Source: Tissierellales bacterium (GTDB taxonomy: Bacteria; Bacillota; Clostridia; Tissierellales; VENL01). From it: a stretch of 64,000 bases of DNA. Below are positions 20,748 through 30,033 of the stretch, piece after piece; within the stretch, counting starts at the first letter, position 1, and every line of letters begins with the position of its first letter. Below the pieces are notes generated by a model. It made no database searches and was not told the DNA's origin. It saw nothing but the letters and a program-made list of their open reading frames with translations. The stretch lies in the NCBI GenBank assembly GCA_028280805.1, contig JANQLB010000084.1:1-64000 (forward strand), in the 5' to 3' direction. Both the position numbers and the translations under genes were made by a program.

Positions 20748-21032
20748 ATGGATGATAAGTTATTTGAATTAATAGAAAAAATGTATAGTGAAATGCAAAA
20801 TGGATTTACAGAAGTAAGAGGAGAAATTAAAAATTTAAATCATAGTGTTATAAAACTTGAAAATAAAGTAGATAATAACTTAAAAGCTTTATATGATGGA
20901 TATAATCAGAATACAGAGAAACTTTGTATGTTAGAATATAAAATTAATGATTTAAGTAATAAAGTCGAAAGACAAGAGCTGGAAATCAGAGTTATTAACG
21001 GTGGGAAAGGAATATTAAAAACAAAAGAATGA
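20748..21032 (+). CDS. Small coiled-coil protein of unknown function
   Basis: A 94-residue protein, helical throughout, with heptad-like spacing of Leu, Ile and Val (FTEVRGEIKNLNHSVIKLEN, then LEYKINDLSNKVERQELEI). It has no signal peptide or membrane segment. The ATG has GGGAGG about 12 bases upstream. Short proteins of this look are frequent in Clostridia, often with no assigned role. It stands alone between the HepT remnant and the first efflux operon. Confidence 0.6.
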   Translation: MDDKLFELIEKMYSEMQNGFTEVRGEIKNLNHSVIKLENKVDNNLKALYDGYNQNTEKLCMLEYKINDLSNKVERQELEIRVINGGKGILKTKE

Positions 21033-21144
21033 TTTTACATATGTTAAAATTAAAGCAAGATTTATTATATAGTTAACATGATTACCCTATAGGCAGTTAA
21101 GCTTGTGGGGTTTATTAATTTAACGTAAAAAATAGTAAATTTAG

Positions 21145-21173
21145 TTGACCGATTTAAAAATACAGGTTATAAT
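21145..21173 (+). promoter_or_regulatory. Promoter of RND efflux operon 1
   Basis: TTGACC (21145-21150) and TATAAT (21168-21173) are exactly 17 bases apart, a near-consensus sigma-A promoter. The transcript should begin near 21180, directly at the operator. Confidence 0.75.
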
Positions 21174-21181
21174 TAAAGCGT

Positions 21182-21197
21182 TGACTGACCAGTCAGT
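21182..21197. promoter_or_regulatory. TetR-type operator of efflux operon 1
   Basis: ACTGAC-CA-GTCAGT (21184-21197) is a perfect 6+6 inverted repeat around two bases, and it can be extended as TGACTG-N2-CAGTCA. Sites of this GAC-N-GACC-N-GTC kind are typical of AcrR-like TetR repressors. It sits at the predicted +1, so a bound repressor would block the start of transcription. The 11-mer GACCAGTCAGT recurs before efflux operon 2. Confidence 0.7.
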
Positions 21198-21247
21198 TTT
21201 GGATTTAAATTCTTAAAATAAATATAAATAATGAAAGGATGAGAACA

Positions 21248-22495
21248 GTGTATAAAAGAAAAATTATGTTATTAATTATGATAAGTATTGTTATTATTGC
21301 ATCTACAATTACATATGCAAATAACAATGACTCGTATAACCTTGAAAAAATGACGGAAAAATTAATATCTGAAAATTTGACTATACTCAAGATGGACAAT
21401 GATGTTGAATTAATGAAATTACAATACGAAGATACATTGGAAAGTTATGAAGATTTACAAGATACAGTAGAGAGAGCTAAAAAAAGTTTAGAGTTAGAAA
21501 CAATACAAAAAGAACAAGCATGGGAAAGATATAAAGATGCAAGTTCTTCAGAAGAGCCTTTTCGAAAAGCTAATTATGAGATGAGATCACAGATATACGA
21601 AGCTACTTTAGATGCTTATAACAGTATAGTTAAACAAGAGTTAAGCATGATTGAATCTATGGAGCAGCTTAAGCTTCAGATGGAGCAATCAGATAGACAA
21701 AAAGAGGTATTAAGATTAAAAGAATCATATAACCTTCAAAAAAGTTATTACAGCTTATATATCTTAAAGAAAGACATAGAGATGTTAAAAGGCGATATTG
21801 AGAATCTTAATAAACAGAAGAAAATTGAGAGTACAAAATTTGACCTTGATATGTCAACAACTGAAAGTATCCAAAATATTTCTGAAAATATAATTGATAT
21901 GCAGCTAATGATAGACATGTTAGAAAATCAAAAAGAGCTTAGTCTAGAGAGTATTAAAACAGAGCTTAACATACCAGTAGAAGAACAATTAATTATAGAG
22001 TGGGAGATTGAAGAAGTTGAAACTGATGAGGAATATTCATTAATTGAGCTTATTAGTAAATTTAAAGAAAGCAGCCTGGAGTTAAAATCTTTGGATAAAA
22101 ACATTAAAATTAAACAAATTATATTGGATAAGAGCTACGAAGCTTATGAGGATGTTAACGATAACGAAATAAAAGTTGCACAGATAGAGCTGGAAAATGC
22201 AAAAATAAATAAAAAGGTCTTTGAAAGAAATATGGAAATGGGTGTAAAGCATGCTTACTATGACTTTAAAGCTAAAGAGTTAAACTTGACTGTAAAGAAC
22301 GTAACAGAAAAAGATTATACGGAAAATGAAAAGAATCTTCATTTAAGATATGAACAAGGAGTTATCAGCAAGATACAATATGATATGGAACTACACCAGT
22401 TAAAGAGAGATAAGGCTGAGTATGATAAATCTAAAGTAGAATATCTAAATGCTAGGAGAAAGTTAGATTTAATAAAGGAAGGAATAATGAACTAG
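21248..22495 (+). CDS. TolC-like outer-membrane-factor family protein in efflux operon 1
   Basis: A 415-residue exported protein with a signal peptide (ending near TITYA) and long alpha-helical stretches arranged as two similar halves, each ending in a segment like EKNLHLRYEQGVISKIQYDM. That LRYEQG-V-S-xx-(Q/E)Y pattern and the paired hairpins are typical of TolC-family proteins. In diderm bacteria TolC forms the outer-membrane duct; in Gram-positive bacteria such relatives have no proven duct function. I prefer the GTG at 21248, eight bases after AAAGGA; an ATG at 21239 overlaps that site. It leads the adaptor-pump-TetR operon, so it probably works with them. Confidence 0.7.
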   Translation: MYKRKIMLLIMISIVIIASTITYANNNDSYNLEKMTEKLISENLTILKMDNDVELMKLQYEDTLESYEDLQDTVERAKKSLELETIQKEQAWERYKDASSSEEPFRKANYEMRSQIYEATLDAYNSIVKQELSMIESMEQLKLQMEQSDRQKEVLRLKESYNLQKSYYSLYILKKDIEMLKGDIENLNKQKKIESTKFDLDMSTTESIQNISENIIDMQLMIDMLENQKELSLESIKTELNIPVEEQLIIEWEIEEVETDEEYSLIELISKFKESSLELKSLDKNIKIKQIILDKSYEAYEDVNDNEIKVAQIELENAKINKKVFERNMEMGVKHAYYDFKAKELNLTVKNVTEKDYTENEKNLHLRYEQGVISKIQYDMELHQLKRDKAEYDKSKVEYLNARRKLDLIKEGIMN

Positions 22496-22508
22496 TATAC
22501 AGTATACT
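22494..22508. promoter_or_regulatory. Perfect 15-bp palindrome between efflux genes
   Basis: AGTATAC-A-GTATACT spans the stop codon of the TolC-like gene and lies ahead of the adaptor gene. It could be an internal operator or an mRNA hairpin. No T-run follows, so a terminator is unlikely. Confidence 0.35.
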
Positions 22509-22529
22509 TATCTCGAGGAGGTTATTGAT

Positions 22530-23666
22530 GTGATAAAAAGATCAGTAAAATATCTATTACTAACAAGTGTAATACTAATGCTTTTAACGGCATGTACTCA
22601 AAATACAAATGATAGTGATGTGTCAAATGATATTAAAGAAGAAAATTATGTTCCAGTAGAGATTGAAAGTATTAAAACTGATACTTTATTGGAAAAAGCT
22701 ACTGTAAATGGTCAAATTTATCCCAGCAAAGATGTTATGATACTGCCCAAAACACCCGGTAAGGTATCACGTATCAATGTTGAGATAGGAGATAAAGTCT
22801 CAAAAGATCAGATTCTATTCGTCTTAGATGATGAAGACATTCAAAAACAGGTTAAACAAGCTAATGCAGCACTAAATGCAGCTAATAAGAGCTATGAAAT
22901 TACTTCGGAGCAAATTAAAAATGCTCAGATTAACTTTGAAAGAACAAAGGAGTTATATGAAAAAGGAGCTATACCTAAAAGTCAGTATGAACAAGCAGAA
23001 CTGGCAGCTTCTGAAAAAGCTCTTGAAGCAGCACAGGCTCAGGTCAATCAAGCACAAATTTCATATGACCAATTAAAAGAAGCATTAGATAACACTATTA
23101 TAAAAGCTCCCATAGATGGTATAGTGTCTTCCATGAATATAGACGAGGGAGAATTTGCCTCAAATGCTCAGCCTGCAATGAATCTAATAGATGTAGACCA
23201 ATTGTATGTACAGATAAATGTAACTGAGAATATTGTAAGTAAGATAAAAGAAGGTCAAGAGGTTAGTATAAGTATTGACTCTTTATCTAAGCAGATTAAA
23301 GGAAAGATTGATAAGATACATCCTGCTTCTGACCCCAGAACTAAGTTGTATCCTGTTAAAATTAATATAAATAATGAAGAACAAGAAATAATGGCAGGTA
23401 TGTTTGTTAAGGTTGTTTTACAGACAAATATAAGAGAAAATGTTCTGGTTGTAAAAGGAGATTCAGTAGTTGAAAAGAACGGTAAGTCATACGTATATAT
23501 TGTAGAAGATGATAATGCAGTACAAAAAGATGTTATTACAGGTTTAGATGTCGGCTCATATATAGAGATTAAAGAAGGGTTAAGAGAAAATGAAAAGGTA
23601 ATAATAAAGGGACAGAATTATGTTGAGGATGGAACTAAAGTAAAGGTAGTAAGAGGTGATAAATAA
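22530..23666 (+). CDS. RND efflux adaptor lipoprotein (HlyD/AcrA family), operon 1
   Basis: A 378-residue membrane-fusion protein. The N-terminus is a lipoprotein signal with lipobox LLTAC (Cys near residue 22). The order is that of the family: first half of a lipoyl domain (PKTPGKVSRINVEIGDKVSK, near residue 75), a long alpha-hairpin (about 105-185, with ERTKELYEKGAIPKSQYEQA), second lipoyl half (IKAPIDGIVSSMNIDEGEF), then a beta-barrel and membrane-proximal domain. GTG start, with GAGGAGG 8 bases upstream. Its stop overlaps the pump start by one base. It should join the pump to its partner, here probably the TolC-like protein. Confidence 0.9.
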   Translation: MIKRSVKYLLLTSVILMLLTACTQNTNDSDVSNDIKEENYVPVEIESIKTDTLLEKATVNGQIYPSKDVMILPKTPGKVSRINVEIGDKVSKDQILFVLDDEDIQKQVKQANAALNAANKSYEITSEQIKNAQINFERTKELYEKGAIPKSQYEQAELAASEKALEAAQAQVNQAQISYDQLKEALDNTIIKAPIDGIVSSMNIDEGEFASNAQPAMNLIDVDQLYVQINVTENIVSKIKEGQEVSISIDSLSKQIKGKIDKIHPASDPRTKLYPVKININNEEQEIMAGMFVKVVLQTNIRENVLVVKGDSVVEKNGKSYVYIVEDDNAVQKDVITGLDVGSYIEIKEGLRENEKVIIKGQNYVEDGTKVKVVRGDK

Positions 23667-26600
23667 TGCATTTATCTAATTTAGCCGTAAAACGACCCGT
23701 AACTATTGCCATGGTAACTTTAATAGTAATACTTTTAGGTGTAATTTCTCTTACTAGAATACCAATAGATTTATTACCTAAAATCGAAGTACCTATAGCG
23801 ATTGTATCTACGTCTTATGACGGAGCTGGTCCTATTGAAATAGAAAATCTTATAACCCGTACCGTTGAGCAGAGTATAGCAACAGTAAGTAACATTGATT
23901 CGGTTAGCTCTGTATCTTCTGAAGGTAGTTCTATTGTAATTGCAAATTTTAATTTTGGTACAGATATGGATTTTGCAACACTTGAAATGAGAGAAAAGGT
24001 TGATTTGATAGATGGATTTCTGCCTGAAGGTTCAAGTGACCCTATGGTTATGACAATAGACCCAAATTCAATACCTATAATGCAAATATCATTATCAAAT
24101 GGAGATAGCCTGGAATATCTTCAAAGGATTGCAGAAGATACAATTAAGCCAAGGCTGGAAAGATTAGAAGGTGTAGCATCAGTAGGAATTTTAGGAGGAC
24201 ATGAAAAGCAGATAGAAGTAAAGCTAAATGAATCTAAACTTATGGGATACGGATTAACTCTTGATTATGTAGCACAGATTATAGGTGCTGAAAACTTAAA
24301 CCTACCTGTTGGAGAAGTGAAAAAAGGTAATAAGGAGCTTACCGTTAGAACTGTAGGAGAATTTAAAAGCTTAGAAGAAATTAATAATCTTCCTATTACG
24401 CTGCAAACCGGTGGAACTATAAGATTATCAGATATAGCAGATGTAACATTTGGTTATAAAGATGTAAACAGTATATCTAAAACTAATGGTCAAGAAAGTA
24501 TTGGTTTAACAATTCAAAAAGAGTCCGGAACTAATACAGTTAATGTGGCTAATAGTGTAAATGATGAACTAGAAGTATTAAGAAAAGAGATTAATGGTAT
24601 AGAGATAAATACAGTTCTAGACCAGTCAATTTATATTAACCAATCTATTCAAAGCGTTTTACAAAATGGATTGATAGGTGGTATATTAGCTGTCTTAATA
24701 CTTTTCATATTCTTAAGGAATTTTAGAACTACTGTAATTATCGGTACGGCAATACCAGTATCAGTTATAGCTACTTTCATATTAATTTACTTTAATAATA
24801 TTACTTTAAATCTTATGACTTTAGGTGGATTAGCTTTAGGAATAGGTATGCTTGTAGATAATGCAATAGTTGTTCTTGAAAATATATATAGATTTAGACA
24901 GAATGGATATTGTAGAAAAGAAGCTTCAATAAAAGGAGCTAAAGAGGTTGCAATGGCAGTTACTGCTTCAACTCTGACAACAGTAGCAGTATTCTTACCA
25001 ATAGTATTTGTTGGAGGAATTGCTTCTACAATATTTAGAGAGTTAGCATTAACTGTAACAATGTCATTATTAGCATCTTTAGTAGTTTCCCTTACTCTTA
25101 TACCTATGCTTTCTTCTAAATACTTAAAGGTAGATATGCAGCAAGGGAAGAAACATCAATCTAAAATTAAAGTATTTTCTTTCATATATGATACATTTGA
25201 CAAGATATTTTATGCAGTAGAAAGTCTATATAAGAAATTGTTAGGTTTTAGTTTAAGACATAGGTTTATAGTAATTTTTTCTGCTATAGTTATATTTGTA
25301 GCAAGCATGACATCTATATTAAGTGTTGGTGCAGAATATTTTCCTGCTACCGACGAAGGACAATTTAGTATTGGTGTCAACTTGCCTATAGGAGCTGAAT
25401 TAGAAGAAACTCATGCTGTTATTACAGAAATAGAGAATAAGCTTGAAAATATAGAAGAAGTTAATATGATAGTTTCTAATGTCGGATCCAGCGGGACTTT
25501 TAACTTTGGAAGCGGTAGTACGAATAGAGGAACGATAGATGGGATATTAAAACCACTTAATGAAAGAGATAAAAGCGTGTTTGAAATTGCAGATGAGGTA
25601 AGAAAATTAGTAAGGGATATACCTGGAGCAGAGATAAACGTTAATGTTTCTTCTACTGTAATGATGGGAGGATTAAGTGGAGACCCGCTCCAAATAATCA
25701 TTAAAGGTGATGATATTGATGTACTTGAGAGTATATCAGAAGATTTTGTAAAGATGGTTGAATCTGTAGATGGAACTGAAGAAGTTGAATCTAGTGTATC
25801 TCAGGGAATTCCGGAGATTAAAATTGTTGTTAATAGACTAAAAGCATCTGAGTATGGATTAACAGCGGCACAAATAGCTTCAGCCGTTAAGAGTAATATT
25901 AATGGAAAGGTAGCTACAAGATATAAATATGAAGGTTCAGAGATTGATATTGTAGTAAAAGGTGAAGATACTTTTAGGGAAAGTATATCGAATCTGGAGC
26001 AGGTCCCGATTAATACCCCTGTTGGAGCTGTTATTCCACTTGGTCAGGTTGCAGAAACGAAAATAGAAAGGCAGCCAAATTCTATAAACAGAGAGGACCA
26101 AGTAAGAACGGTAACAGTAACAAGTCAAATAGTTGATAGGGACTTAAAAACCATTAGTGATGAAGTACAAATAAAGCTTGATAATTATGATATGCCGAGA
26201 GGTTACACATATGAATTTGGTGGAGAAAATGAAGAATTAACAGAGGCTTTTAGTGATTTATTTTTAGCTTTAATATTAGCTGTTGTATTAGTATTTATGA
26301 TACTTGCATCTCAGTTTGAATCTTTGCTTCACCCATTTACCATTATGCTATCTGTTCCTATAGCTTTTGCAGGAGGAGCATTGGGTCTGTTTTTAACAGG
26401 AGAAACATTAAGTGTTCCGGGGTTGATAGGATTTATTATATTGGCAGGTATAGTTGTAAACAATGCAATAGTATTGGTTGACTATATAAATACCAGAAGA
26501 CAAGATGGTGAAGAACGAAATGAAGCTATTAAAAATGCCGGACCAATAAGACTAAGACCAATATTGATGACTACTCTTACTACAGTTCTAGGGCTATTTC

Positions 26601-26791
26601 CGCTGGCTTTAGGAATAGGTGAAGGGGCAGAAATACAAGCACCTTTAGCAATATCAGTAATTGGAGGATTATTACTTTCAACATTGTTAACTTTAGTATT
26701 TGTTCCGGTTATCTATACTATAATGGATGATTTATCAAAATTTTTCAACAAGAATATTCTAAGAAAAGATGTAGAGCTGGAAATGGAATAA
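23666..26791 (+). CDS. RND-family multidrug efflux pump (HAE1/AcrB type), operon 1
   Basis: A 1041-residue inner-membrane pump of normal RND length, with one N-terminal membrane helix, a large extracytoplasmic loop, five or more helices, and then a repeat of this plan. TM4 has GIGMLVDNAIVVLENIYRF with the proton-relay aspartate; TM10 has GIVVNNAIVLVDYIN. The start AVKRPVTIAMVTLIVILLG is typical of the family. It is driven by proton (or perhaps sodium) flux and exports drugs or lipophilic compounds. The ATG overlaps the adaptor stop (TAATG), so translation is probably coupled. It is a close paralog of the pump at 35836-38946; the substrate cannot be read from sequence. Confidence 0.93.
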   Translation: MHLSNLAVKRPVTIAMVTLIVILLGVISLTRIPIDLLPKIEVPIAIVSTSYDGAGPIEIENLITRTVEQSIATVSNIDSVSSVSSEGSSIVIANFNFGTDMDFATLEMREKVDLIDGFLPEGSSDPMVMTIDPNSIPIMQISLSNGDSLEYLQRIAEDTIKPRLERLEGVASVGILGGHEKQIEVKLNESKLMGYGLTLDYVAQIIGAENLNLPVGEVKKGNKELTVRTVGEFKSLEEINNLPITLQTGGTIRLSDIADVTFGYKDVNSISKTNGQESIGLTIQKESGTNTVNVANSVNDELEVLRKEINGIEINTVLDQSIYINQSIQSVLQNGLIGGILAVLILFIFLRNFRTTVIIGTAIPVSVIATFILIYFNNITLNLMTLGGLALGIGMLVDNAIVVLENIYRFRQNGYCRKEASIKGAKEVAMAVTASTLTTVAVFLPIVFVGGIASTIFRELALTVTMSLLASLVVSLTLIPMLSSKYLKVDMQQGKKHQSKIKVFSFIYDTFDKIFYAVESLYKKLLGFSLRHRFIVIFSAIVIFVASMTSILSVGAEYFPATDEGQFSIGVNLPIGAELEETHAVITEIENKLENIEEVNMIVSNVGSSGTFNFGSGSTNRGTIDGILKPLNERDKSVFEIADEVRKLVRDIPGAEINVNVSSTVMMGGLSGDPLQIIIKGDDIDVLESISEDFVKMVESVDGTEEVESSVSQGIPEIKIVVNRLKASEYGLTAAQIASAVKSNINGKVATRYKYEGSEIDIVVKGEDTFRESISNLEQVPINTPVGAVIPLGQVAETKIERQPNSINREDQVRTVTVTSQIVDRDLKTISDEVQIKLDNYDMPRGYTYEFGGENEELTEAFSDLFLALILAVVLVFMILASQFESLLHPFTIMLSVPIAFAGGALGLFLTGETLSVPGLIGFIILAGIVVNNAIVLVDYINTRRQDGEERNEAIKNAGPIRLRPILMTTLTTVLGLFPLALGIGEGAEIQAPLAISVIGGLLLSTLLTLVFVPVIYTIMDDLSKFFNKNILRKDVELEME

Positions 26792-26819
26792 TGATTTTGC
26801 AGAGGAAGGAAGATAGCAG

Positions 26820-27395
26820 ATGGTAGAAAGAGAAAAACGAAGAATTGCTATACTAAGGTCTGCAATTGAAGTTTTCTCTCAAAATGGATTCTATAAATCT
26901 AAAATAGAAGAAATAGCTAAAAATGCCGGTGTAGGTAAAGGTACTATTTATCACTATTTTGAAAGCAAAAACCAACTTTTTGAAGAGATGATTAAATATT
27001 CTATTGAGATATACAGTGAAGATATAATAAAAGTAATTAAAAAAAATCTGGATACCAGAGAAAAGATACTATCTTTTTTTAAGTACCATGTGAAAATTTC
27101 TCACAACTATGAAAATGTATTGCAGTCAATATTAAATCAATCTCGATCAGATGATATGATGAGGCATTGTTTACTCAAATTTAAGGCAGGACTTTATAAA
27201 CTGATTGAGCAGATAATAAAAGAAGGAATTGCAAATGCAGAATTAAGAGAGGATTTAGATGTAGGAATTGCTGTTTGTAGTATAATTGGAACCATAAATC
27301 AATATAGCATGAAGAAAGTATATTACAAAAAAATGAATCATGATGATTTAAAATTAGAGATATTGGTTAATGAACTGTTAAAAGGATTAAAATAA
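26820..27395 (+). CDS. TetR/AcrR-family repressor, operon 1
   Basis: A 191-residue transcription regulator. The helix-turn-helix covers about residues 10-55 (FSQNGFYKSKIEEIAKNAGV, then GKGTIYHYFESKNQLFEEMI), and the C-terminal ligand domain is variable as usual. It is the last gene of the efflux operon, 28 bases after the pump, and should bind the operator at 21182-21197. That would give self-limiting repression relieved by a pump substrate. It is similar in plan to the TetR protein of operon 2. Confidence 0.9.
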   Translation: MVEREKRRIAILRSAIEVFSQNGFYKSKIEEIAKNAGVGKGTIYHYFESKNQLFEEMIKYSIEIYSEDIIKVIKKNLDTREKILSFFKYHVKISHNYENVLQSILNQSRSDDMMRHCLLKFKAGLYKLIEQIIKEGIANAELREDLDVGIAVCSIIGTINQYSMKKVYYKKMNHDDLKLEILVNELLKGLK

Positions 27396-27403
27396 TAATT
27401 AAT

Positions 27404-27453
27404 TAGGAATTTAGACTGTCGGTGTATATTGACAGCTAAATTCCTTTGTTTTT
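27404..27453 (+). terminator. Intrinsic terminator of efflux operon 1
   Basis: AGGAATTTAG plus CTGTC pairs with GACAG plus CTAAATTCCT, with one unpaired A, around a loop of about ten bases. A T-rich tail follows. It closes the operon just after the TetR gene. Confidence 0.85.
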
Positions 27454-27613
27454 AAAATTGAATTTTATAAGATATAGTATAATTTTTTATTTAGTTTTAA
27501 CAAGGAAAAAAGATAATAAATGTAGAAGTACAAATATAAATATAGTAATGTAGAAAATGATTATTAAGCTTAAGTATATTGTAGGATGTTTATGTGATAA
27601 GGGAGGCGAATTT

Positions 27614-29926
27614 ATGGTTAGAAAAGTTATAACCTTTGTTTTAATTACTCTGCTCACAATGGGATTAGTAATAACTCCTTATTCAAGTCAAATGGTGTGG
27701 GCATCAGAGAGTTATAACATTACTGTAGAAAGTTATGAAAATTTCTTTGACTATATAAAGCAGTCAATGTTAAACTTTAAAGAGAATATTAGTATAAGGA
27801 TAAATAACTATGATGAAAATGTTTACGACTTTAATAAAGTAATGGGTGAAGTTATAGACAAAAATCCTGAGATATATTATCATTATGGTCGTGTATCAGG
27901 TTCTATAAGAAGTTATTATAGTAATCAGACTTATAGAATTATTGATATTCATTTTAGGTATAGCGGTACTCGTGATGAGCTTGAAAACCTTGTTAAGGTT
28001 AGAAATTATGACGAGTATAAAGATGCAATTACAAACACTCTAAAACATTTTGATAATAGAATGTTAATAAAAATACATAACTATGATGAGAAACAATATA
28101 ATTTAGATGATACAATATATAAAGTATTAAGTGAAACAGCAGATTTAGATTATGGAATTAACGGATGGTCATATATTGTATATGGAAGTGGAAAAGATAA
28201 AATAATTGAGTCATATATTAATTATAATTTCACAAAAGAAAAAATGTTAGAAATGAAGGAAGCTGTCGGTAAAAAAGCAAAGCAGATTATAGCTAAACTT
28301 ATAACTTCTGATATGAAGGATTATGAAAAACAGTTAGTTCTTCATGACTATATTGTCAATAATTCACAGTATAATGCTAATTATTACGAAGTTAATTCTA
28401 TTCCTGATGATGAACATACTGCATATGGAGTATTAATTAAAGGAACGGGAATATGTTCTAGTTATGCAAAAGCCATGCACAAGCTTCTTGATATGGTTGG
28501 AATTGAATCATATTTTGTCAGTGGTATCGCAGGAGAAGAGCCTCATGCTTGGAACATAGTTAAAATTCAAGGAGAATATTATCATTTAGATTCTACTTGG
28601 AATGATCCTATTATGAGTGACGGCAGTGATTTTTTAAGTCACGATTATTTTAATTTATCTGACAATCTAATTGCTGTAACCCATAGCTGGGACAGAGAAA
28701 AATATCCAAAATGTAATAGTTTAATGTATTCTTATGATAATATATCTAAGATATTATCAGGAGAAATAAAGCCTCCGGATTATGATAATATAAACTTTAA
28801 AACTATCAACCAACTGCCAAACAATACAGTAGTTATGGGATATAATGCTTTTGATATTGATTTTGCAAATAACCCAGAAAACAGAGAAATTATTAAAAGT
28901 TCTTTGAATAAAGAAGCAAAAACTTATATTTACGTAAAGTTTAATGATAAGTGGTTTAATACTGATGGTTCTGATGCTAAGATAGAAAATATTCCAACAG
29001 TTAATTATACAAAAGATGGACAATCTTATGAGAGCTATTTATCATTAGATACCAATTCAACTCAAAAAGATAATATAATAGTTAAAGTAGAAAAGCTTAC
29101 TGTAGGAGCAAATATTAGTGTAAGTATTGATATAAGAGGAGAAGAAGATTATTCACAGGCAGTTGAATATAGAATAACCGAATCTGACAAAATTGGAAAA
29201 CTAGGAGAAAAAATATTTATTTTTCCACACAAGAAATCCGGAGATGTTATAACAGTTGAATTACTAGATAAAAATCAAGATTTAATAGCAGCAAAAAATG
29301 TTAATGTAATAAACTATATATCTAAACCTAATAATCTAAAAGCCACAGCAATTTCTCATGATAAAATTCAATTATATTGGGATGAAGTGGACTATGCTGA
29401 CTATTATTATTTGTATGAAGCATTATCTTTTGAAGGACCTTATCAACCTTATCATGATGATAATGGTAAACTCACTAAATACTACTGGGATTCTGATTTT
29501 TGTTTAGAGATATATGACCTAGACCCTGATACAACACTATATTTTAAAGTAACTTCTGTAAAGGATGGAGTAGAATCAGAATTTAGTAATATCGCTTCTA
29601 TTACAACTTTTGATAATATTGAGAGTCAATCTTTATACTTAGTTAAAAACAGCAATCTCTATAACTATAATCAAGCTACAATAAGTGAAGCTTTTGATAC
29701 TTATTTTACTAATACAAAATGGGAGTATTTTGAATCTCTAGAAGGTGATGATGTAATAGAATTTACTGGACAATGCTACTATGGTGGTGAATTATCAAAT
29801 ATTTTAATTCAATTTACTGTAAATTTAGATGATGAAAGCTTTTATGTAAACTATAAGGAAAAAGATGAGGAATTTATGTTAGATAGTTATTGGATAAATT
29901 TACTTAATAGTATATTTAAAAGGTAA
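27614..29926 (+). CDS. Secreted transglutaminase-like protein with an FN3 domain
   Basis: A 770-residue exported protein with a signal peptide ending near MVWAS. A transglutaminase-like fold lies around residues 240-345, with the papain-like triad visible as Cys in GTGICSSYAKAMHKLL, His in EEPHAWNIVKI and Asp in YYHLDSTWND. The region before it repeats a motif of the type NYDEN-x-Y-xxx (for example IRINNYDENVYDFNKVM and IKIHNYDEKQYNLDDTI). An FN3-like domain lies at about 575-675 (DLDPDTTLYFKVTSV). The ATG at 27614 has GGGAGG 8 bases upstream; an upstream in-frame start lacks one. Such proteins act as cell-wall or extracellular proteases or cross-linkers. No SLH or sortase anchor is seen. Confidence 0.85.
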   Translation: MVRKVITFVLITLLTMGLVITPYSSQMVWASESYNITVESYENFFDYIKQSMLNFKENISIRINNYDENVYDFNKVMGEVIDKNPEIYYHYGRVSGSIRSYYSNQTYRIIDIHFRYSGTRDELENLVKVRNYDEYKDAITNTLKHFDNRMLIKIHNYDEKQYNLDDTIYKVLSETADLDYGINGWSYIVYGSGKDKIIESYINYNFTKEKMLEMKEAVGKKAKQIIAKLITSDMKDYEKQLVLHDYIVNNSQYNANYYEVNSIPDDEHTAYGVLIKGTGICSSYAKAMHKLLDMVGIESYFVSGIAGEEPHAWNIVKIQGEYYHLDSTWNDPIMSDGSDFLSHDYFNLSDNLIAVTHSWDREKYPKCNSLMYSYDNISKILSGEIKPPDYDNINFKTINQLPNNTVVMGYNAFDIDFANNPENREIIKSSLNKEAKTYIYVKFNDKWFNTDGSDAKIENIPTVNYTKDGQSYESYLSLDTNSTQKDNIIVKVEKLTVGANISVSIDIRGEEDYSQAVEYRITESDKIGKLGEKIFIFPHKKSGDVITVELLDKNQDLIAAKNVNVINYISKPNNLKATAISHDKIQLYWDEVDYADYYYLYEALSFEGPYQPYHDDNGKLTKYYWDSDFCLEIYDLDPDTTLYFKVTSVKDGVESEFSNIASITTFDNIESQSLYLVKNSNLYNYNQATISEAFDTYFTNTKWEYFESLEGDDVIEFTGQCYYGGELSNILIQFTVNLDDESFYVNYKEKDEEFMLDSYWINLLNSIFKR

Positions 29927-29934
29927 CAGAGTTT

Positions 29935-29957
29935 GATAGTACAAGGATACTATTTTT
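29935..29957 (+). terminator. Short intrinsic terminator
   Basis: GATAGTA (29935-29941) pairs with TACTATT (29948-29954), one G-T pair included, and T residues follow. It lies right after the transglutaminase gene. Confidence 0.6.
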
Positions 29958-30033
29958 AGTATATAAAGAAGGATTATAACGCTTTATAACGAATAGGTAA
30001 TATTATGAAACAATATAAATAGGAGGAAAGATT

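Noticed and set aside
21050-21120. Terminator after the small coiled-coil gene
   Set aside because: ACCC and GGGT arms are far apart with a weak inner stem; the fold is not convincing by eye.
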